A DNA stretch of 64,000 nucleotides from Planctomycetaceae bacterium (GTDB taxonomy: Bacteria > Planctomycetota > Phycisphaerae > UBA1845 > UTPLA1): positions 19,709 through 83,708 of the forward strand of contig WYBU01000137.1 of NCBI GenBank assembly GCA_011525745.1, read 5' to 3'. Every line of letters begins with the position of its first letter. Position 1 is the first letter of the stretch. Below the pieces are notes generated by a model, which saw nothing but the letters and a program-made list of their open reading frames with translations, did not search any database and was not told the origin of the DNA. Below, piece after piece: positions 1 through 9,378 of this stretch. A program made the translations under genes and the position numbers.

Positions 1-435
1 GCGCGGATCGTCGCCGTAGCCGAAGTGCACGAGCGCCCGCAGGATGTTGGCGGTGAGGCAGACGATTTCGAAGCGCGGCGTCTCGGACGGGGAGAAGGCG
101 CCGTTTTCGAGCTGCGTGGCGAGCACATGTTCGGCGAGGCGTTTGATGCGTGGGTCGCGGCCGTCGGCGTGGAGGTCGGCCAGGAAGATGAGCGTCCAGT
201 ACGCGCCGCGGTATTTGTCGTAGTTGCCGGTTGTGTTCCAGACCTGTCTGCGTTGTGCGAGGCGGAAGCTGCGGTCGATTCGATGGAGCATCGTCGCGAC
301 GGGCGGGTAATCGTTGCAGCGGCGGCGCAGGGATGTCATGGTTCGCGAATCGGGCGATTCGCCGAGGAGGCGCAACCGGGCCAGGTACTGCACGCCGGGG
401 GCGTCGTCTTCGAGCAGCCAGTCAAGGGCGGACAA
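1..435 (-). CDS. prenyltransferase/squalene-oxidase-repeat protein (N-terminal part)
   Basis: The gene runs off the left edge, so only the first 145 codons are visible. The start is chosen as TTG at 435 because a clear Shine-Dalgarno AAGGAG (443-448) lies seven bases upstream. The protein begins SALDWLLEDDAPGVQYLARL and later contains KYRGAYWTLIFLADL and ENGAFS. The spaced Trp/Tyr and Gly-aromatic pattern is that of alpha-alpha barrel prenyltransferase/squalene-oxidase repeats, in a group of bacterial proteins often called nitrogen-fixation-like or prenyltransferase-repeat proteins. The substrate is unknown and the C-terminal half cannot be inspected. It faces away from the threonine aldolase gene across a repeat-filled gap. 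Confidence 0.7.
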   Translation of the reverse strand, partial: MSALDWLLEDDAPGVQYLARLRLLGESPDSRTMTSLRRRCNDYPPVATMLHRIDRSFRLAQRRQVWNTTGNYDKYRGAYWTLIFLADLHADGRDPRIKRLAEHVLATQLENGAFSPSETPRFEIVCLTANILRALVHFGYGDDPR

Positions 436-539
436 GGCGTTGCTCCTTGCGGCGCGCCGGGAGGGGCGGGGCGTTGCGGCGCCGCGCGGGTTCGCTGGTG
501 GTTTTACCGCTTGGCTGCCGCCGGCGGCAAGCAGGGGGT

Positions 540-644
540 AGGGTCCGCTGTGCGGACAGAACATTGTTCGCACGGGCTGCAAGCCCGTGCCACGCGATCA
601 GAACCCGCCGCGCAAGCGGCGGGACGGTCCGCACAGCGGACCCT
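540..644. repeat. nested palindromic repeat with 18-bp perfect outer arms
   Basis: The outer arms at 540-557 and 627-644 are perfect inverted complements (AGGGTCCGCTGTGCGGAC). Between them sit two smaller palindromes: CACGGGCTGCAAGCCCGTG at 571-589, and an 8-bp stem with a 4-base loop at 604-623 made of CCCGCCGC and GCGGCGGG. Both inner motifs recur elsewhere in the window, for example at 34.4, 38.8 and 51.1 kb. The unit could fold into a cruciform or, as RNA, a long hairpin. Confidence 0.9.
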
Positions 645-672
645 ACGGACACTGTAAGCACATGGTACGCGA

Positions 673-692
673 CACAGCCGGGGGCGGCTGTG
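673..692. repeat. CACAGCC/GGCTGTG palindrome
   Basis: Seven-base arms (CACAGCC and GGCTGTG) flank a six-base G-rich loop. It is one of many copies of the same family in this window; the densest group is the tandem array at 26.2 kb. Confidence 0.8.
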
Positions 693-739
693 CTCCACAG
701 CGCCACGCGGGGGGCGTCCGTGTGATATAGTGACCGGCG

Positions 740-1780
740 ATGGACTCGCGTGTGATCGATCTGCGATCGGACACCGTCACACGGCCTTCCGCCGCGATGC
801 GGGCGGCGATGGTTGGCGCCGAGGTAGGCGACGATCAGTTCGGCGAGGATCCGACGATCAACGCGCTTCAGGAGCGCGTCGCTTCGCTGCTGGGAAAGGA
901 AGCCGCGCTGTGGCTGCCGACGGGAACGATGGCGAATCAGGTCGCGCTGCGCGTGCTGACGCGGCCAGGCGACGACGTGATCGTCACCCGGCAGAGCCAT
1001 GCCGTCTGGCACGAGACGGGCGCCTCGGGCGCCAACGCCGGCGTGCAATTCACCGAGATCGGCGCCGGCGGCACGTTCACGGCCGACGAGTTCGTCGCGG
1101 CGTGCAAGCCGCGCGGGCACATCGTTTATCCACCGACGACGCTGGTTGAAATCGAGAATACGCACAACCGCGCAGGTGGCGTGGTGTTTCCACAATCCGA
1201 GGCGCTGCGCATCTGCGCGGAGGCCCGACGCCGCGAGATCGCCACGTATCTCGACGGGGCGCGGCTGTGGAACGCGGCCGTCGCGGCGCGGACAGCGGCA
1301 GCGGACCTGGCGGCGCCGTTTGATCTGGTGTCGGCGGCGTTCTCGAAGGGATTGGGGGCGCCGGGCGGTTCGGCGCTGGCAGGCTCGCGCGAGATCATCG
1401 CGCGGGCCGTGCGTTTCCGCCGGATGCTGGGCGGGGCGATGCGACAGGTCGGCATCTTCGCGGCGGCGGCGCTGCACGCCATCGACCACAACATGAGCCG
1501 GCTGGCCGACGACCACGCCCACGCGCGGCGCATCGCGGAGATACTGGCGGAAAGCCCGCGCATCATTGTCGAGCCGTCCTCGGTCCACACGAACATCGTG
1601 ATCTTCGAGCTTGCACCGGATGCACCGGATGCGGCGGCGGTCGTCGCGGCGGCGCGCGAGCACGGCGTGTTGATCTTCGCATTCGGTCCGCGGACCATCC
1701 GCGCCGTGACGCACCTGGATGTCTCGCGCGAGCAGTGCGAGCGGGCGGCCGGCACGCTTCGGCGAATCGTGGACGCATAG
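740..1780 (+). CDS. ltaE: low-specificity L-threonine aldolase
   Basis: This PLP enzyme cleaves L-threonine or L-allo-threonine to glycine and acetaldehyde in the cytoplasm. The 346-residue length is normal for the fold-type I threonine aldolase/beta-eliminating lyase family. The N-terminus has the family signature [10 protein letters not shown] (residues 8-17) followed by [20 protein letters not shown] (58-67) is the phosphate-binding region, [10 protein letters not shown] (170-179) carries the cofactor-contacting Asp and Arg, and Lys203 in [11 protein letters not shown] is the predicted Schiff-base lysine. The gene follows a repeat-filled region, and the next gene begins 13 bases after its stop, so the two are probably cotranscribed. 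Confidence 0.93.
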   Translation: MDSRVIDLRSDTVTRPSAAMRAAMVGAEVGDDQFGEDPTINALQERVASLLGKEAALWLPTGTMANQVALRVLTRPGDDVIVTRQSHAVWHETGASGANAGVQFTEIGAGGTFTADEFVAACKPRGHIVYPPTTLVEIENTHNRAGGVVFPQSEALRICAEARRREIATYLDGARLWNAAVAARTAAADLAAPFDLVSAAFSKGLGAPGGSALAGSREIIARAVRFRRMLGGAMRQVGIFAAAALHAIDHNMSRLADDHAHARRIAEILAESPRIIVEPSSVHTNIVIFELAPDAPDAAAVVAAAREHGVLIFAFGPRTIRAVTHLDVSREQCERAAGTLRRIVDA

Positions 1781-1793
1781 ACGCCGACCCATC

Positions 1794-2624
1794 ATGAATA
1801 CGGCCTGCGCCATTCATCTGAATTCATCCAGCGACCCGAGCGCGATCGCGCGGTACACGGCCGCGGCGCAGCGGCAGGGCTTTCGACGGATGGCCTGGAT
1901 CGTCGGCGATCGGATGGAGCGGCCGGCGGTCGACTGGGCGACGTTGCTGGATGACTTGAGCCGCACGGCGCGACAATCGCACGGGTTTCATGTGATCGGC
2001 GCGAGCGTGCGTGGCGCCGCGCCGGGCGTCGCCGCGATGGGCGCTGACGCAAGTCGTTCTGTCGCGCCGCTCGTGGATTGGCTGCGGGTCGCCGCGGTTG
2101 CAAGACTCGCGTGGCTGGGCGTCGGTTCTTGCGCTCCGTGCGAACCGTCGCCGCGGGGGGAACGGGATCGACCGGACGAGCGCCTGCACGCGTTGCGCGA
2201 GGCGCTGCTGACGCTGCGATTCGACGCCGAGGATGCGGGCGTGACGCTCGCGCTGTGCGTACCGGATTCGCGTCTGCGGCTCGATCCGACGGGCGCGCGC
2301 GACTTCCTCGATGCGCTGGCAACGCCGTGGATTCGGTTTGTGCTCGATTTCGATGCGATCGCGAAGGATGACGAGCCATGCGAATGGGTCGAAACCCTGG
2401 GCGCGCGGATCGAAGCGATGATCGTGCGCGTGCCGGCGCGGGGCGGGGCGGCGGATGCGTCGGGCGGTGAAAACAGTGATCGGCTTCGCCGCGCGCGAGA
2501 CGCTGTCGCGGCGATGCGCCGATCAGCGCCGCGGGAGTGCGTCGTGCTCGATGGCGGAGAGGCGGCGGATTACGCAATTATGGCGCGCGTTGCGCAGGAG
2601 ATTGCGGTACTGGAGCAGACGTAG
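1794..2624 (+). CDS. TIM-barrel protein resembling sugar-phosphate isomerases, possibly inactive
   Basis: This 276-residue protein starts 13 bases after the threonine aldolase stop. The ATG at 1794 is preferred over an in-frame start at 1719 inside the upstream gene. Alternating hydrophobic strands and amphipathic helices, with segments such as DAEDAGVTLALCVPDS and WIRFVLDFDAIAKDD, recall the xylose-isomerase-like TIM barrel of sugar phosphate isomerases/epimerases. The usual metal ligands are not obvious: the expected Glu-Asn, Asp-x-Gly-His and His-x-Lys-Asp motifs are replaced by CVPDS, DFDAI and VRVPARG. It may be a degenerate member or an unrelated barrel. Function is unknown. Confidence 0.6.
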   Translation: MNTACAIHLNSSSDPSAIARYTAAAQRQGFRRMAWIVGDRMERPAVDWATLLDDLSRTARQSHGFHVIGASVRGAAPGVAAMGADASRSVAPLVDWLRVAAVARLAWLGVGSCAPCEPSPRGERDRPDERLHALREALLTLRFDAEDAGVTLALCVPDSRLRLDPTGARDFLDALATPWIRFVLDFDAIAKDDEPCEWVETLGARIEAMIVRVPARGGAADASGGENSDRLRRARDAVAAMRRSAPRECVVLDGGEAADYAIMARVAQEIAVLEQT

Positions 2625-2893
2625 AGCGACCCGCGGCGCCCTGCGGAAGTGTGCGATGGCTTCGCTTGTCCGACAGTTCGACACGGCCAAGCCCCTCACG
2701 GGCGGCATTCACACAGGAATCGAGCAAAGTCAGCGCGAGGAGTTGATCGTGCCACCCGCCACGATGAGGCAAAGCCGATTTCAGCAGTTGATTCGCTTTC
2801 ACGCGCTTCGTCACGCAATCGCTGGACGCATCCTGATGCGGCTCTATAATCGGCGCAACGCCGTGGATTGCGGCAAAACGGAACCCGCCCAAC
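2625..2893. other. intergenic, no gene seen
   Basis: A gap of 269 bp with no convincing coding signal. It includes ACACGGCCAAGCCCCTCACG at 2681-2700, a diverged copy of the GGCCAAGCCCTCGCG repeat found at 4.1, 9.5 and 46.8 kb. Confidence 0.5.
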
Positions 2894-3919
2894 ATGCCTT
2901 TCGCCCTTGTTTGCGCCATTGCGTTCTGCATGAATCAAAACGAGCCGACGACATCGGCCCCGGCGACTGCGCCGACGCTGACGTTCGAGTTGCAGCAGCC
3001 GCCGGATGCGGCGTTTCCTGAGAACTGGGCGTGGGAGGCGGAACTGGAGCGACTCGCCCGCCGCTGCGTCGAGGAGGTTCAGACCGCGCCCAACGACGCC
3101 GCGCGATCGGATGCGGCGCTTCGCGCCGCCGCGCTGCTGCTGTCGCGACGGTGCGAGCCAGCGCTTTCACGCATGTTGCAGGGCATCGCGTCCCCGGAGG
3201 ATGGCCGCACGCTGACAGCCAACGCCGAGGAGGCGCGGCGACTGCTGGCGGCCCGGCCCGTGTCGCAACCCGCCTCGGCGCCGGCCAATACAACCGACAA
3301 CACCGAGCCTTCGATCGCCGACGACGCCGAATACCTCGCGGCACTGGCCGACGCGCTGGCGGCGGTGGGCGAGTCGCCATCGATCGACGCCTCGGCCGAC
3401 GAAGCCGTGCGCGGCCGGCTGACGGCGGCGGCGACAATCATCGCTCCGTATCTGGACGATGCGCGGCCGGCGGCGGCCGGGCTGGCGCGGCTGTTGCAGG
3501 CGACGTGTTATCGCCGCGCGGGCCGGGCGGACCGGGCGACGGAAGTGCTGGGCACGGGCGGCGGGCCGGATGCGATTCTGCCGTACGAAGTCTTCGCGCG
3601 GCTGGAGTATTGTCGTGCGCTGGCGGATCAGGGGTATCACGTGGCGGCGCTGGCCCTGGCCGCGCGGCTGGAAACGGGCGCGAGCGTGCGAATTCCGCTG
3701 GAGCATCGGACGGCGGCGGTGCAGTCGTTTCGCAAGCTGCGGATGGAGTTGTGGCGGGCGTGGAGCGAACAGCTTCGTGCGGGCGATGACGCGGAACTGG
3801 TGAATCGCGCCAAGGCCCAGCGCGACCGGCTGGCGAAGTCGTTCAACACGCGCGGCCCGGTGCTGCTGTATCGTTTCGGACAGTTATTACCGCAGGATGA
3901 CGAGACGGCGCGCGAATGA
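2894..3919 (+). CDS. hypothetical helical protein
   Basis: This 341-residue protein matches no family I recognise. It opens with a short hydrophobic stretch (MPFALVCAIAFC) and then a Pro/Thr/Ala-rich segment. A second possible start, Met13 at 2930, would remove the hydrophobic stretch; neither start has a strong Shine-Dalgarno. The rest is rich in Ala, Arg and Glu and appears all-helical, with segments such as AGLARLLQATCYRRAGRADRA that resemble TPR-type helix pairs. A low-complexity linker lies near residues 115-140. It converges on the next gene across a palindrome-containing gap. Confidence 0.6.
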   Translation: MPFALVCAIAFCMNQNEPTTSAPATAPTLTFELQQPPDAAFPENWAWEAELERLARRCVEEVQTAPNDAARSDAALRAAALLLSRRCEPALSRMLQGIASPEDGRTLTANAEEARRLLAARPVSQPASAPANTTDNTEPSIADDAEYLAALADALAAVGESPSIDASADEAVRGRLTAAATIIAPYLDDARPAAAGLARLLQATCYRRAGRADRATEVLGTGGGPDAILPYEVFARLEYCRALADQGYHVAALALAARLETGASVRIPLEHRTAAVQSFRKLRMELWRAWSEQLRAGDDAELVNRAKAQRDRLAKSFNTRGPVLLYRFGQLLPQDDETARE

Positions 3920-4083
3920 TCCAAGCCCGCAGCGCACGCGCCGGGGTTCGCCCTTCGATCCGGGATTACGCCATGTGTCAATGTTGCGGAATATTCTCCG
4001 TAGGCGGCGTTCGGATTCCGCTTGCTTACGCTGCGCGGCTCTGATTCGCACTGGCTGAAGGCCCGTGGCACGCGAAGGACCGA

Positions 4084-4153
4084 CATGGCCAGGCCCTCGC
4101 GAAAAGCGTTGCCTTAAATGGCTTGGATGATGTCGCGCGAGGGCTTGACCATG
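4084..4153. repeat. inverted repeat between convergent genes
   Basis: The arms at 4084-4101 and 4136-4153 pair at 16 of 18 positions, with left arm CATGGCCAGGCCCTCGCG. The element lies between two convergent genes and could act as a two-way terminator; that role is inferred. Related copies are at 9512-9532, 46800-46867 and, more diverged, 2681-2700. Confidence 0.75.
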
Positions 4154-4169
4154 CCACCCATCAACCACG

Positions 4170-5324
4170 TCACCTCGACAACTTCGCGCTCTGGCGCACA
4201 AGCCGCAGCAGCGGATCGTACGTGCTGAACTCGTGCTCGAATGCGCGGTCGGCGTCGCGGACCAACGCCCGCGCGGTGATCACGGCGTTGTTGAACAGCC
4301 CCCATTTCAGTTGCACGATGCGCGATGATCGCGACGGCGTGTAGCGCAGCACGACGGCCAGCCGCGCGGTCCAGGCGCTGAGACGTTGCGGCTCGGCCCG
4401 CGCGTCCAGTCGCGCCGCCTGCGGCGGAATGAAGGCGGCGTACGATACGGCGGCGGTCGCCGCAACGGCGTCGTCGACGTGCACATACAGGGCCGACTTG
4501 ATGAAATCGGTAAGTGCCGCGCACGCGGCGGATTGTTCGGCGGGTTCGAGAAAGTCGGCATCGGCGCGGGCGACCGGCCGCCAGGTTTCCAGCAGCGGCA
4601 GCGGTACGTGGACTTCGACGATCAGCCCCTCATCGGTGCGGTCGATGATGGCAAACACCGTCGTAAATCGCTGCGGCGCCGGCAGCATCGCGATCGCGGC
4701 GGCCGGCTGCGAGGCGGCCGAGTCGCGCGACGAAGCGGGCGAGAACTCCAGCGTTTCGGCGTTGCCGCGGCTGGTCAGGCAGATCTCGCGCCCGGACCGA
4801 TCGCCCGCGCGGCGCACGTCCAGGACCAGTTGCGATTGAATGCGCAGCGGCAACTCGGCGGCGCAGAGGCGAAACGTCAGGAACTGCCGCGGCGATTCGA
4901 CGGCGTACTCCATCGTGTATCGCACGCGCAAGCGGCGCAGTCGATTCCACTCGAAGCGTTCCTCAAGCGCATCAGCCACGGCGGACGAAACCACGCGGCC
5001 GGTCAACCGCCGCCCGCGCGTATCGTGAATCGCGAGCGCCTTCAGGACGCACGGCTCGTAGCGCGCCCGTGCGTCGTTGAGCCACGCGGCGGAACAAGCG
5101 TCGCTGCGCCGCCGGGCGGCCGGATCGAGATGCAACAAGTCCTCGGCGGGAACTTCCAGCGTTACGGCCAGCCGATCGTCGGCGACGGTTACGGTTCCGC
5201 GGCTAACGGACAGATCGTGTCCGAAGGCGGACGCCGCGTGAAGCGCGATCGCAATCGCCGCGGCGGTTCGCGAAGCGGCAAAGCGAAGCGTAAGGGCATG
5301 TTTGACATGCCCGATTCGAGGCAA
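4170..5324 (-). CDS. putative secreted protein of unknown function
   Basis: The reading frame encodes a hydrophobic signal-like stretch (RTAAAIAIALHAASAFG) followed by HDLSVSRGTVTVADDRLAVTLEVP, which suggests an exported beta-rich domain. The C-terminal third (YAAFIPPQAARL..., VVLRYTPSRSSRIVQLKWGLFN) also looks like a beta-sandwich. The start is uncertain. The TTG at 5324 gives a normal-length signal peptide, whereas ATG starts at 5435 and 5495 would require translation through two copies of the TCACGGTCGCGGT repeat and overlap the mannosidase gene. No membrane helices are seen after the signal. It lies just downstream of the GH38 gene in the same direction, so a role near glycan processing is possible but unproven. 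Confidence 0.65.
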   Translation of the reverse strand: MPRIGHVKHALTLRFAASRTAAAIAIALHAASAFGHDLSVSRGTVTVADDRLAVTLEVPAEDLLHLDPAARRRSDACSAAWLNDARARYEPCVLKALAIHDTRGRRLTGRVVSSAVADALEERFEWNRLRRLRVRYTMEYAVESPRQFLTFRLCAAELPLRIQSQLVLDVRRAGDRSGREICLTSRGNAETLEFSPASSRDSAASQPAAAIAMLPAPQRFTTVFAIIDRTDEGLIVEVHVPLPLLETWRPVARADADFLEPAEQSAACAALTDFIKSALYVHVDDAVAATAAVSYAAFIPPQAARLDARAEPQRLSAWTARLAVVLRYTPSRSSRIVQLKWGLFNNAVITARALVRDADRAFEHEFSTYDPLLRLVRQSAKLSR

Positions 5325-5370
5325 ACCGTTGCAGCCGAGTCGTTCGCTCGTCGCAACAGCCGATCGCCGC

Positions 5371-5430
5371 TCTCTCACGGTCGCGGTGCGGTGCAGGCGG
5401 CGCAGCCGCTCCCTCACGGTCGCGGTTCGG
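5371..5430 (+). repeat. two copies of the CTCCCTCACGGTCGCGGT repeat
   Basis: Two close copies, one starting at 5371 (variant TCTCTCACGGTCGCGGTGCG) and one at 5409, lie in the short gap between the mannosidase stop and the next gene on the minus strand. Other copies are at 23394-23415 (opposite strand), 23561-23583 and 38904-38927. Confidence 0.85.
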
Positions 5431-5481
5431 TTCATCCATTTTGAACACGTGCGGCGCGGCTCTGCCCGGTCCCATTCATAC

Positions 5482-8400
5482 TCATTCGGCCGCATGGATG
5501 TCGATCTCCGTGAAGAAGGTGCCCTGCCCCACGTCTTCGGTAATCCACAGCAACCAGCGATACGGGCCCAGCGCGCCTTCCTTCGCGCGGATCGACGAAG
5601 CGTGCGCGCCGCCGCTGCCCAGCTCGGCCGTATTGACGACCGCCAGTAGCGTCCAGCCGCTGTCGGTGGCCGACTTGAATCCCGGATCGGGCATCTTTTC
5701 GGCGTTCGACGCCCATACCGAGAAATACTGCGGCGCTCGGTTCGTGCGGTGACGCGAGAACGTGTTGATCCGGCCGATCTTCACGCTGCCGCGCAAATCG
5801 GCATAGAAGCGCCCCGCCTGGTCATACCACACACAGCGCTGCGTGTCGTCGTCGTTGCGGGCCGTCTCGCCGTCGTTCATTCGCGGAAGCGACCCGTTGA
5901 CCAGACCCGAGCCGCGATGCGGCGAATATTCGCCATCACCGTCGAACACGGCGAAAACGACGCCGTGGCCGGCGCTGCTGTCGGCGTAGTCGGTCGAGAC
6001 CGGCTCGCCCAGCTTGAACTGGAAGTCCTCGCGGCGTTCGATCGCCGCGTCGGCCACCGGTGTGACGCCCTCGAAAACCGGCGGAGGCGGCGGCGGATAG
6101 ACGTGTCGCAACTGCACCGGCCCGCGGTCGCTGAAATCGTCGTAAAGCGGCGCGGCCGGCCGCACGTCGTCGTTGTCGCCGCGGCCCACGCTGACTGCCA
6201 GCAGGCGGATCAGTTCGTTGTCGGGCAGCGTCATCTCGGTCGCGTCGGGCGGCAGGTCGAGCCGGTACTTGAACAGGTAGCTGAAGCGATAGGACTCGTT
6301 GCCGTGCGACGGATGGTGCCGGTGCGTGCAGAACCAGGCGATCGGATCGCGCTTGATGAAACCCGCCGTGATGCCGACGACGTTCCCGTCGCAGACGAAG
6401 TCCAGCTCGTCGAACGGCCGGTCCCAGACGCGATCGTCGAACTGGCCGATGAAGCCGGTCCAGCTCTGCACGCTGACGCTCGTGGTGCGGTCGCCGACGC
6501 GAAACGCCCCAGCGGTGTCCCGCGTCGCGGCCGCCAACAGATACACCGCGTCGTGGGGGCCGGGCGGCAGCGGCACGGTCTGCCCCTTGCAGACGACCGC
6601 GTTTTTCCGGCCCGGCGCGGTCGGTCCCAGCTCGAAGGCGATGCCTTCGGAAACGATGCGGCGCGGGAGCATCTCGGCCGGAATCGTGCGACCCTCGGCA
6701 TCGAACGCACCATCGTCGAAGTCGCGATCGGCGCTGACGACGTCGGCGTCGTACGGCAGCGCGACGGGCGTGCTGCGCGGCCGCTCCAGTTTCACTGGCG
6801 CGGCCGCCAGTCGCAGCGAGAAGCTGCGCGGGCTGTAAGGAGTTATTTTGAGCGTGAGCTTGCCGCCATCGACCTTTGCTTCGCTGATGCGGCGCTCCTG
6901 GCCGTCGACTTCGTAGACATCCGCGATCGGCGCGGCGAACGACACTTCGACCGCGTCGGCCGACCGGCCCCACAACTCCTGAAGCCGCACGATGATGCGG
7001 TCTTCGTCCTCGGCCAGCTTGACGGCGCGGACATCGACCTGCTCGGTGTTGACGTTCAGCAGCGACCACTCGCGGCCGAGCGGACCGGCATGCGCCGGCG
7101 CTTCGAAGGCGCGCAGCGGCTGATTGAGCCGCCGGCCCTGCCATTCGGTGCGCCCCTGCCGCCAGTCGCCGGCGTGGCCGTACACGGCGTAAATCATTTC
7201 GTGCCGGCCCCAGTCCTGACTGTGCTGGTCGAGATAGCCCTTGCGCACGCCAGGCGTATACAGCAGCGTCAGCCGCACGGTGTTGTCGGATGGCTTGTCG
7301 GAGCCGTACTTGCTGTCTTCGAGGATCGACACGCCGTATTCGCTCCCGGCGTCGGTCAGGTCGAGCCACTCGTGCGACGGCACTTCGTACTTCGTCGGCT
7401 CGTTGTTGCCGCGGTCGATCGTGCCCATGCCCCAGTTGTACGTCGCCATCGGGTTCGACACGCTCAGCGGAAACGACGCCTTCAGGGCGCACTCGGTCGA
7501 TTGCCAGTCGATGTCGGTCTTGAACTCGACGCGCCGGCCGGCGTCGCCGCGGGTCAGCCGAATCTGCTGCGTGACGAACGAGTTGCGTCCGCCGCGGTGT
7601 ATTTCGAGCGAAACGCGCACCGGTCCGCGCTCGACGATGCGCACCTTGACCGGACCGCGCAGCACGTCGATCGGCGGCTTTTGGCGGTCCTTCCAGTCCA
7701 TGTTCCAAGCCGGCCAGTTCGCCGGCCGCTCGTAGGTGAAGACAAGCTGATGCGGCGCGGCCAGCAGCTCACGGCCGCCGGCCTTCTTGTCGACGATCGA
7801 CGCCACGTCGCCGGCCTCGTTGATCGTCACGCGGTAGTGTTCGTTCTCGATCGAGCCGGGCGAGATGTTCAGGCCGCCGGCGTCGGAAAACGCCGATTCG
7901 GCCGGGCGTACGTCGAACACGCCGAAACCGACCGGCGGGACATCGGCGATAAACAGTATCGTTAACGCCGCCCCGTCGCGCTTCAGGATCTGCGACGGCG
8001 TCTCGCGGCCACGCGCGTCGAAGACACGCACGGTTGCCGGGGCATTGCCGTCGAATCGCACCGTCGCTTCGACCGGGTCTTCACGTCGCCGGGCCAGCGG
8101 ATTGAAGACGATCAGGGGTCGGTCCTCGGCACGCGTGTCCATCGCGCGGACCACGCCGCCGACGCCGTCGGTCAGCACCTCGGCGAAGCCGTTCATTCCG
8201 ACCAACTCGTCGTTCCACGAGAACGTGTAGGCCCGCGGGATGCTCGTGCCCGGAAGGATGTCGTGCATCTGATTCGCCAGCGCCCGCACCCAGCTTCGGT
8301 ACAGCTTCTCGCGCGGGTACTCGACGCCGCCCAGCCAATGCGCCGCCGTGGCCGCCCGCTCCGCCGCGTCGGCCAACTGTTCGTTCTTGCGGTTCCAGCG

Positions 8401-9378
8401 CTTCATGTAGGACTGCGACGTGAGCGTGCCGGCGGAGTGCTCGGTCAAAAGCAGGTCGCCCTTGTAGCGCGGCAGGCGCGCCTTCATCTCGGGAGTGATG
8501 TCCTTGAACATCTGATCCGACGACACCAGCGCCACGCGAATCGGAGCGTCTTCGAGCTTCGCGCTGGCCAGGTAGTTTGCCACGTCTTCTTCGTGCGGCG
8601 CGCCGCCCGTGTCGCCGACGCCGTAGTAGTGGTAGTCGGCCCAGACGCCGTACTTCTCACCATTCTCGTCGATGCGCTTCGTCCAGGTCGGATTCGTGTG
8701 GACCGGGCCTTTGATCGCCCCGACGTACGGGCCGGGGTCCAGCGCGGCGAGCACCGAGCGGCCGTCCGGTCCTTCCCACACGCCGATCTTGAACGGAATG
8801 CCGACGGCCGATCCCCACGTCAGCTTCTGCGTCGAGAAACCCAGCAGGCCGCAGTGCGCCCAGATCGACGGCATCGAGGCGGGGAAACCGAAACAGTCGG
8901 GCAGCATGAAATCGACGCTCTCCTTGCCGAATTCTCGGCGGAAGAACTGGTTGCCGTAGAGCACGTGGCGGATGATCGACTCGGGCGACGGGACATTAAC
9001 GTCGCCTTCATCCACCGACGAGCCGGAGACGTACCAGCGGCCTTCGCGAATGTGCCGCTTGAGCTGCTCGTACAGATCGGGGTAGTACTCGCTCATCATC
9101 TCGTAGCGGACGGTGCCGGTGAAGTTGAATACGTAGCCGGGGTACTTCTCGAACCGCTCGAAGTTCTGTTCGAGGGTGTCGCGTACGAAGCGGTCGATGG
9201 TCGTGCAGAAGTCCCAGCGCCATTGCGTGTCGAGATGGGCGTAGCCGACGCAGTAGAGCACCTTGTCCTTCGTCAGATCGAACCGCGGAGCGTCGGCCGT
9301 CGGAGCGGCCAAAAGCAGCGGCGACACAGTCGCGACGAGCGTGACGGTGAGCATTCGCGAGATTGTCCGGGTGAGCAT
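5482..9378 (-). CDS. secreted glycoside hydrolase family 38 alpha-mannosidase with long C-terminal extension
   Basis: GH38 enzymes are zinc-dependent retaining alpha-mannosidases that trim mannose from glycans. The 1298-residue protein begins with a signal peptide (LTVTLVATVSPLLLAAPTADA), and its ATG follows an AGGGAG Shine-Dalgarno (9385-9390). The catalytic domain covers roughly residues 38-330: the zinc-binding His-x-Asp is GYAHLDTQWRW (H48, D50) and the predicted nucleophile is Asp161 in LPDCFGFPASMP. A helical middle domain with YWIRALANQ-type sequence (SWVRALANQMHDILPGTS) and beta-sandwich domains follow to about residue 860. The remaining 430 residues are unlike typical GH38 and look like one or two beta-rich modules. 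The protein is probably periplasmic or secreted and acts on mannose-containing polysaccharide. Confidence 0.92.
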   Translation of the reverse strand: MLTRTISRMLTVTLVATVSPLLLAAPTADAPRFDLTKDKVLYCVGYAHLDTQWRWDFCTTIDRFVRDTLEQNFERFEKYPGYVFNFTGTVRYEMMSEYYPDLYEQLKRHIREGRWYVSGSSVDEGDVNVPSPESIIRHVLYGNQFFRREFGKESVDFMLPDCFGFPASMPSIWAHCGLLGFSTQKLTWGSAVGIPFKIGVWEGPDGRSVLAALDPGPYVGAIKGPVHTNPTWTKRIDENGEKYGVWADYHYYGVGDTGGAPHEEDVANYLASAKLEDAPIRVALVSSDQMFKDITPEMKARLPRYKGDLLLTEHSAGTLTSQSYMKRWNRKNEQLADAAERAATAAHWLGGVEYPREKLYRSWVRALANQMHDILPGTSIPRAYTFSWNDELVGMNGFAEVLTDGVGGVVRAMDTRAEDRPLIVFNPLARRREDPVEATVRFDGNAPATVRVFDARGRETPSQILKRDGAALTILFIADVPPVGFGVFDVRPAESAFSDAGGLNISPGSIENEHYRVTINEAGDVASIVDKKAGGRELLAAPHQLVFTYERPANWPAWNMDWKDRQKPPIDVLRGPVKVRIVERGPVRVSLEIHRGGRNSFVTQQIRLTRGDAGRRVEFKTDIDWQSTECALKASFPLSVSNPMATYNWGMGTIDRGNNEPTKYEVPSHEWLDLTDAGSEYGVSILEDSKYGSDKPSDNTVRLTLLYTPGVRKGYLDQHSQDWGRHEMIYAVYGHAGDWRQGRTEWQGRRLNQPLRAFEAPAHAGPLGREWSLLNVNTEQVDVRAVKLAEDEDRIIVRLQELWGRSADAVEVSFAAPIADVYEVDGQERRISEAKVDGGKLTLKITPYSPRSFSLRLAAAPVKLERPRSTPVALPYDADVVSADRDFDDGAFDAEGRTIPAEMLPRRIVSEGIAFELGPTAPGRKNAVVCKGQTVPLPPGPHDAVYLLAAATRDTAGAFRVGDRTTSVSVQSWTGFIGQFDDRVWDRPFDELDFVCDGNVVGITAGFIKRDPIAWFCTHRHHPSHGNESYRFSYLFKYRLDLPPDATEMTLPDNELIRLLAVSVGRGDNDDVRPAAPLYDDFSDRGPVQLRHVYPPPPPPVFEGVTPVADAAIERREDFQFKLGEPVSTDYADSSAGHGVVFAVFDGDGEYSPHRGSGLVNGSLPRMNDGETARNDDDTQRCVWYDQAGRFYADLRGSVKIGRINTFSRHRTNRAPQYFSVWASNAEKMPDPGFKSATDSGWTLLAVVNTAELGSGGAHASSIRAKEGALGPYRWLLWITEDVGQGTFFTEIDIHAAE

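Larger units (their letters stand above)
436..739. other. intergenic region between divergent genes, filled by palindromic repeats
   Basis: No convincing gene is present. The gap separates two divergently transcribed genes and must hold both promoters. Most of it is taken up by a nested palindromic repeat (540-644) and a CACAGCC...GGCTGTG palindrome (673-692), which are listed separately. Confidence 0.6.

Noticed and set aside
422..1813. A 463-codon minus-strand frame opposite threonine aldolase
   Set aside because: It lies opposite a well-supported enzyme and crosses the palindromic repeat region; composition is Arg/Ala/His-rich shadow type.
5749..7965. A 738-codon open frame on the plus strand opposite the GH38 gene
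   Set aside because: It is antisense to a clear family member, rich in Arg/Ala/Val with no domains, as expected for a shadow frame in high-GC DNA.
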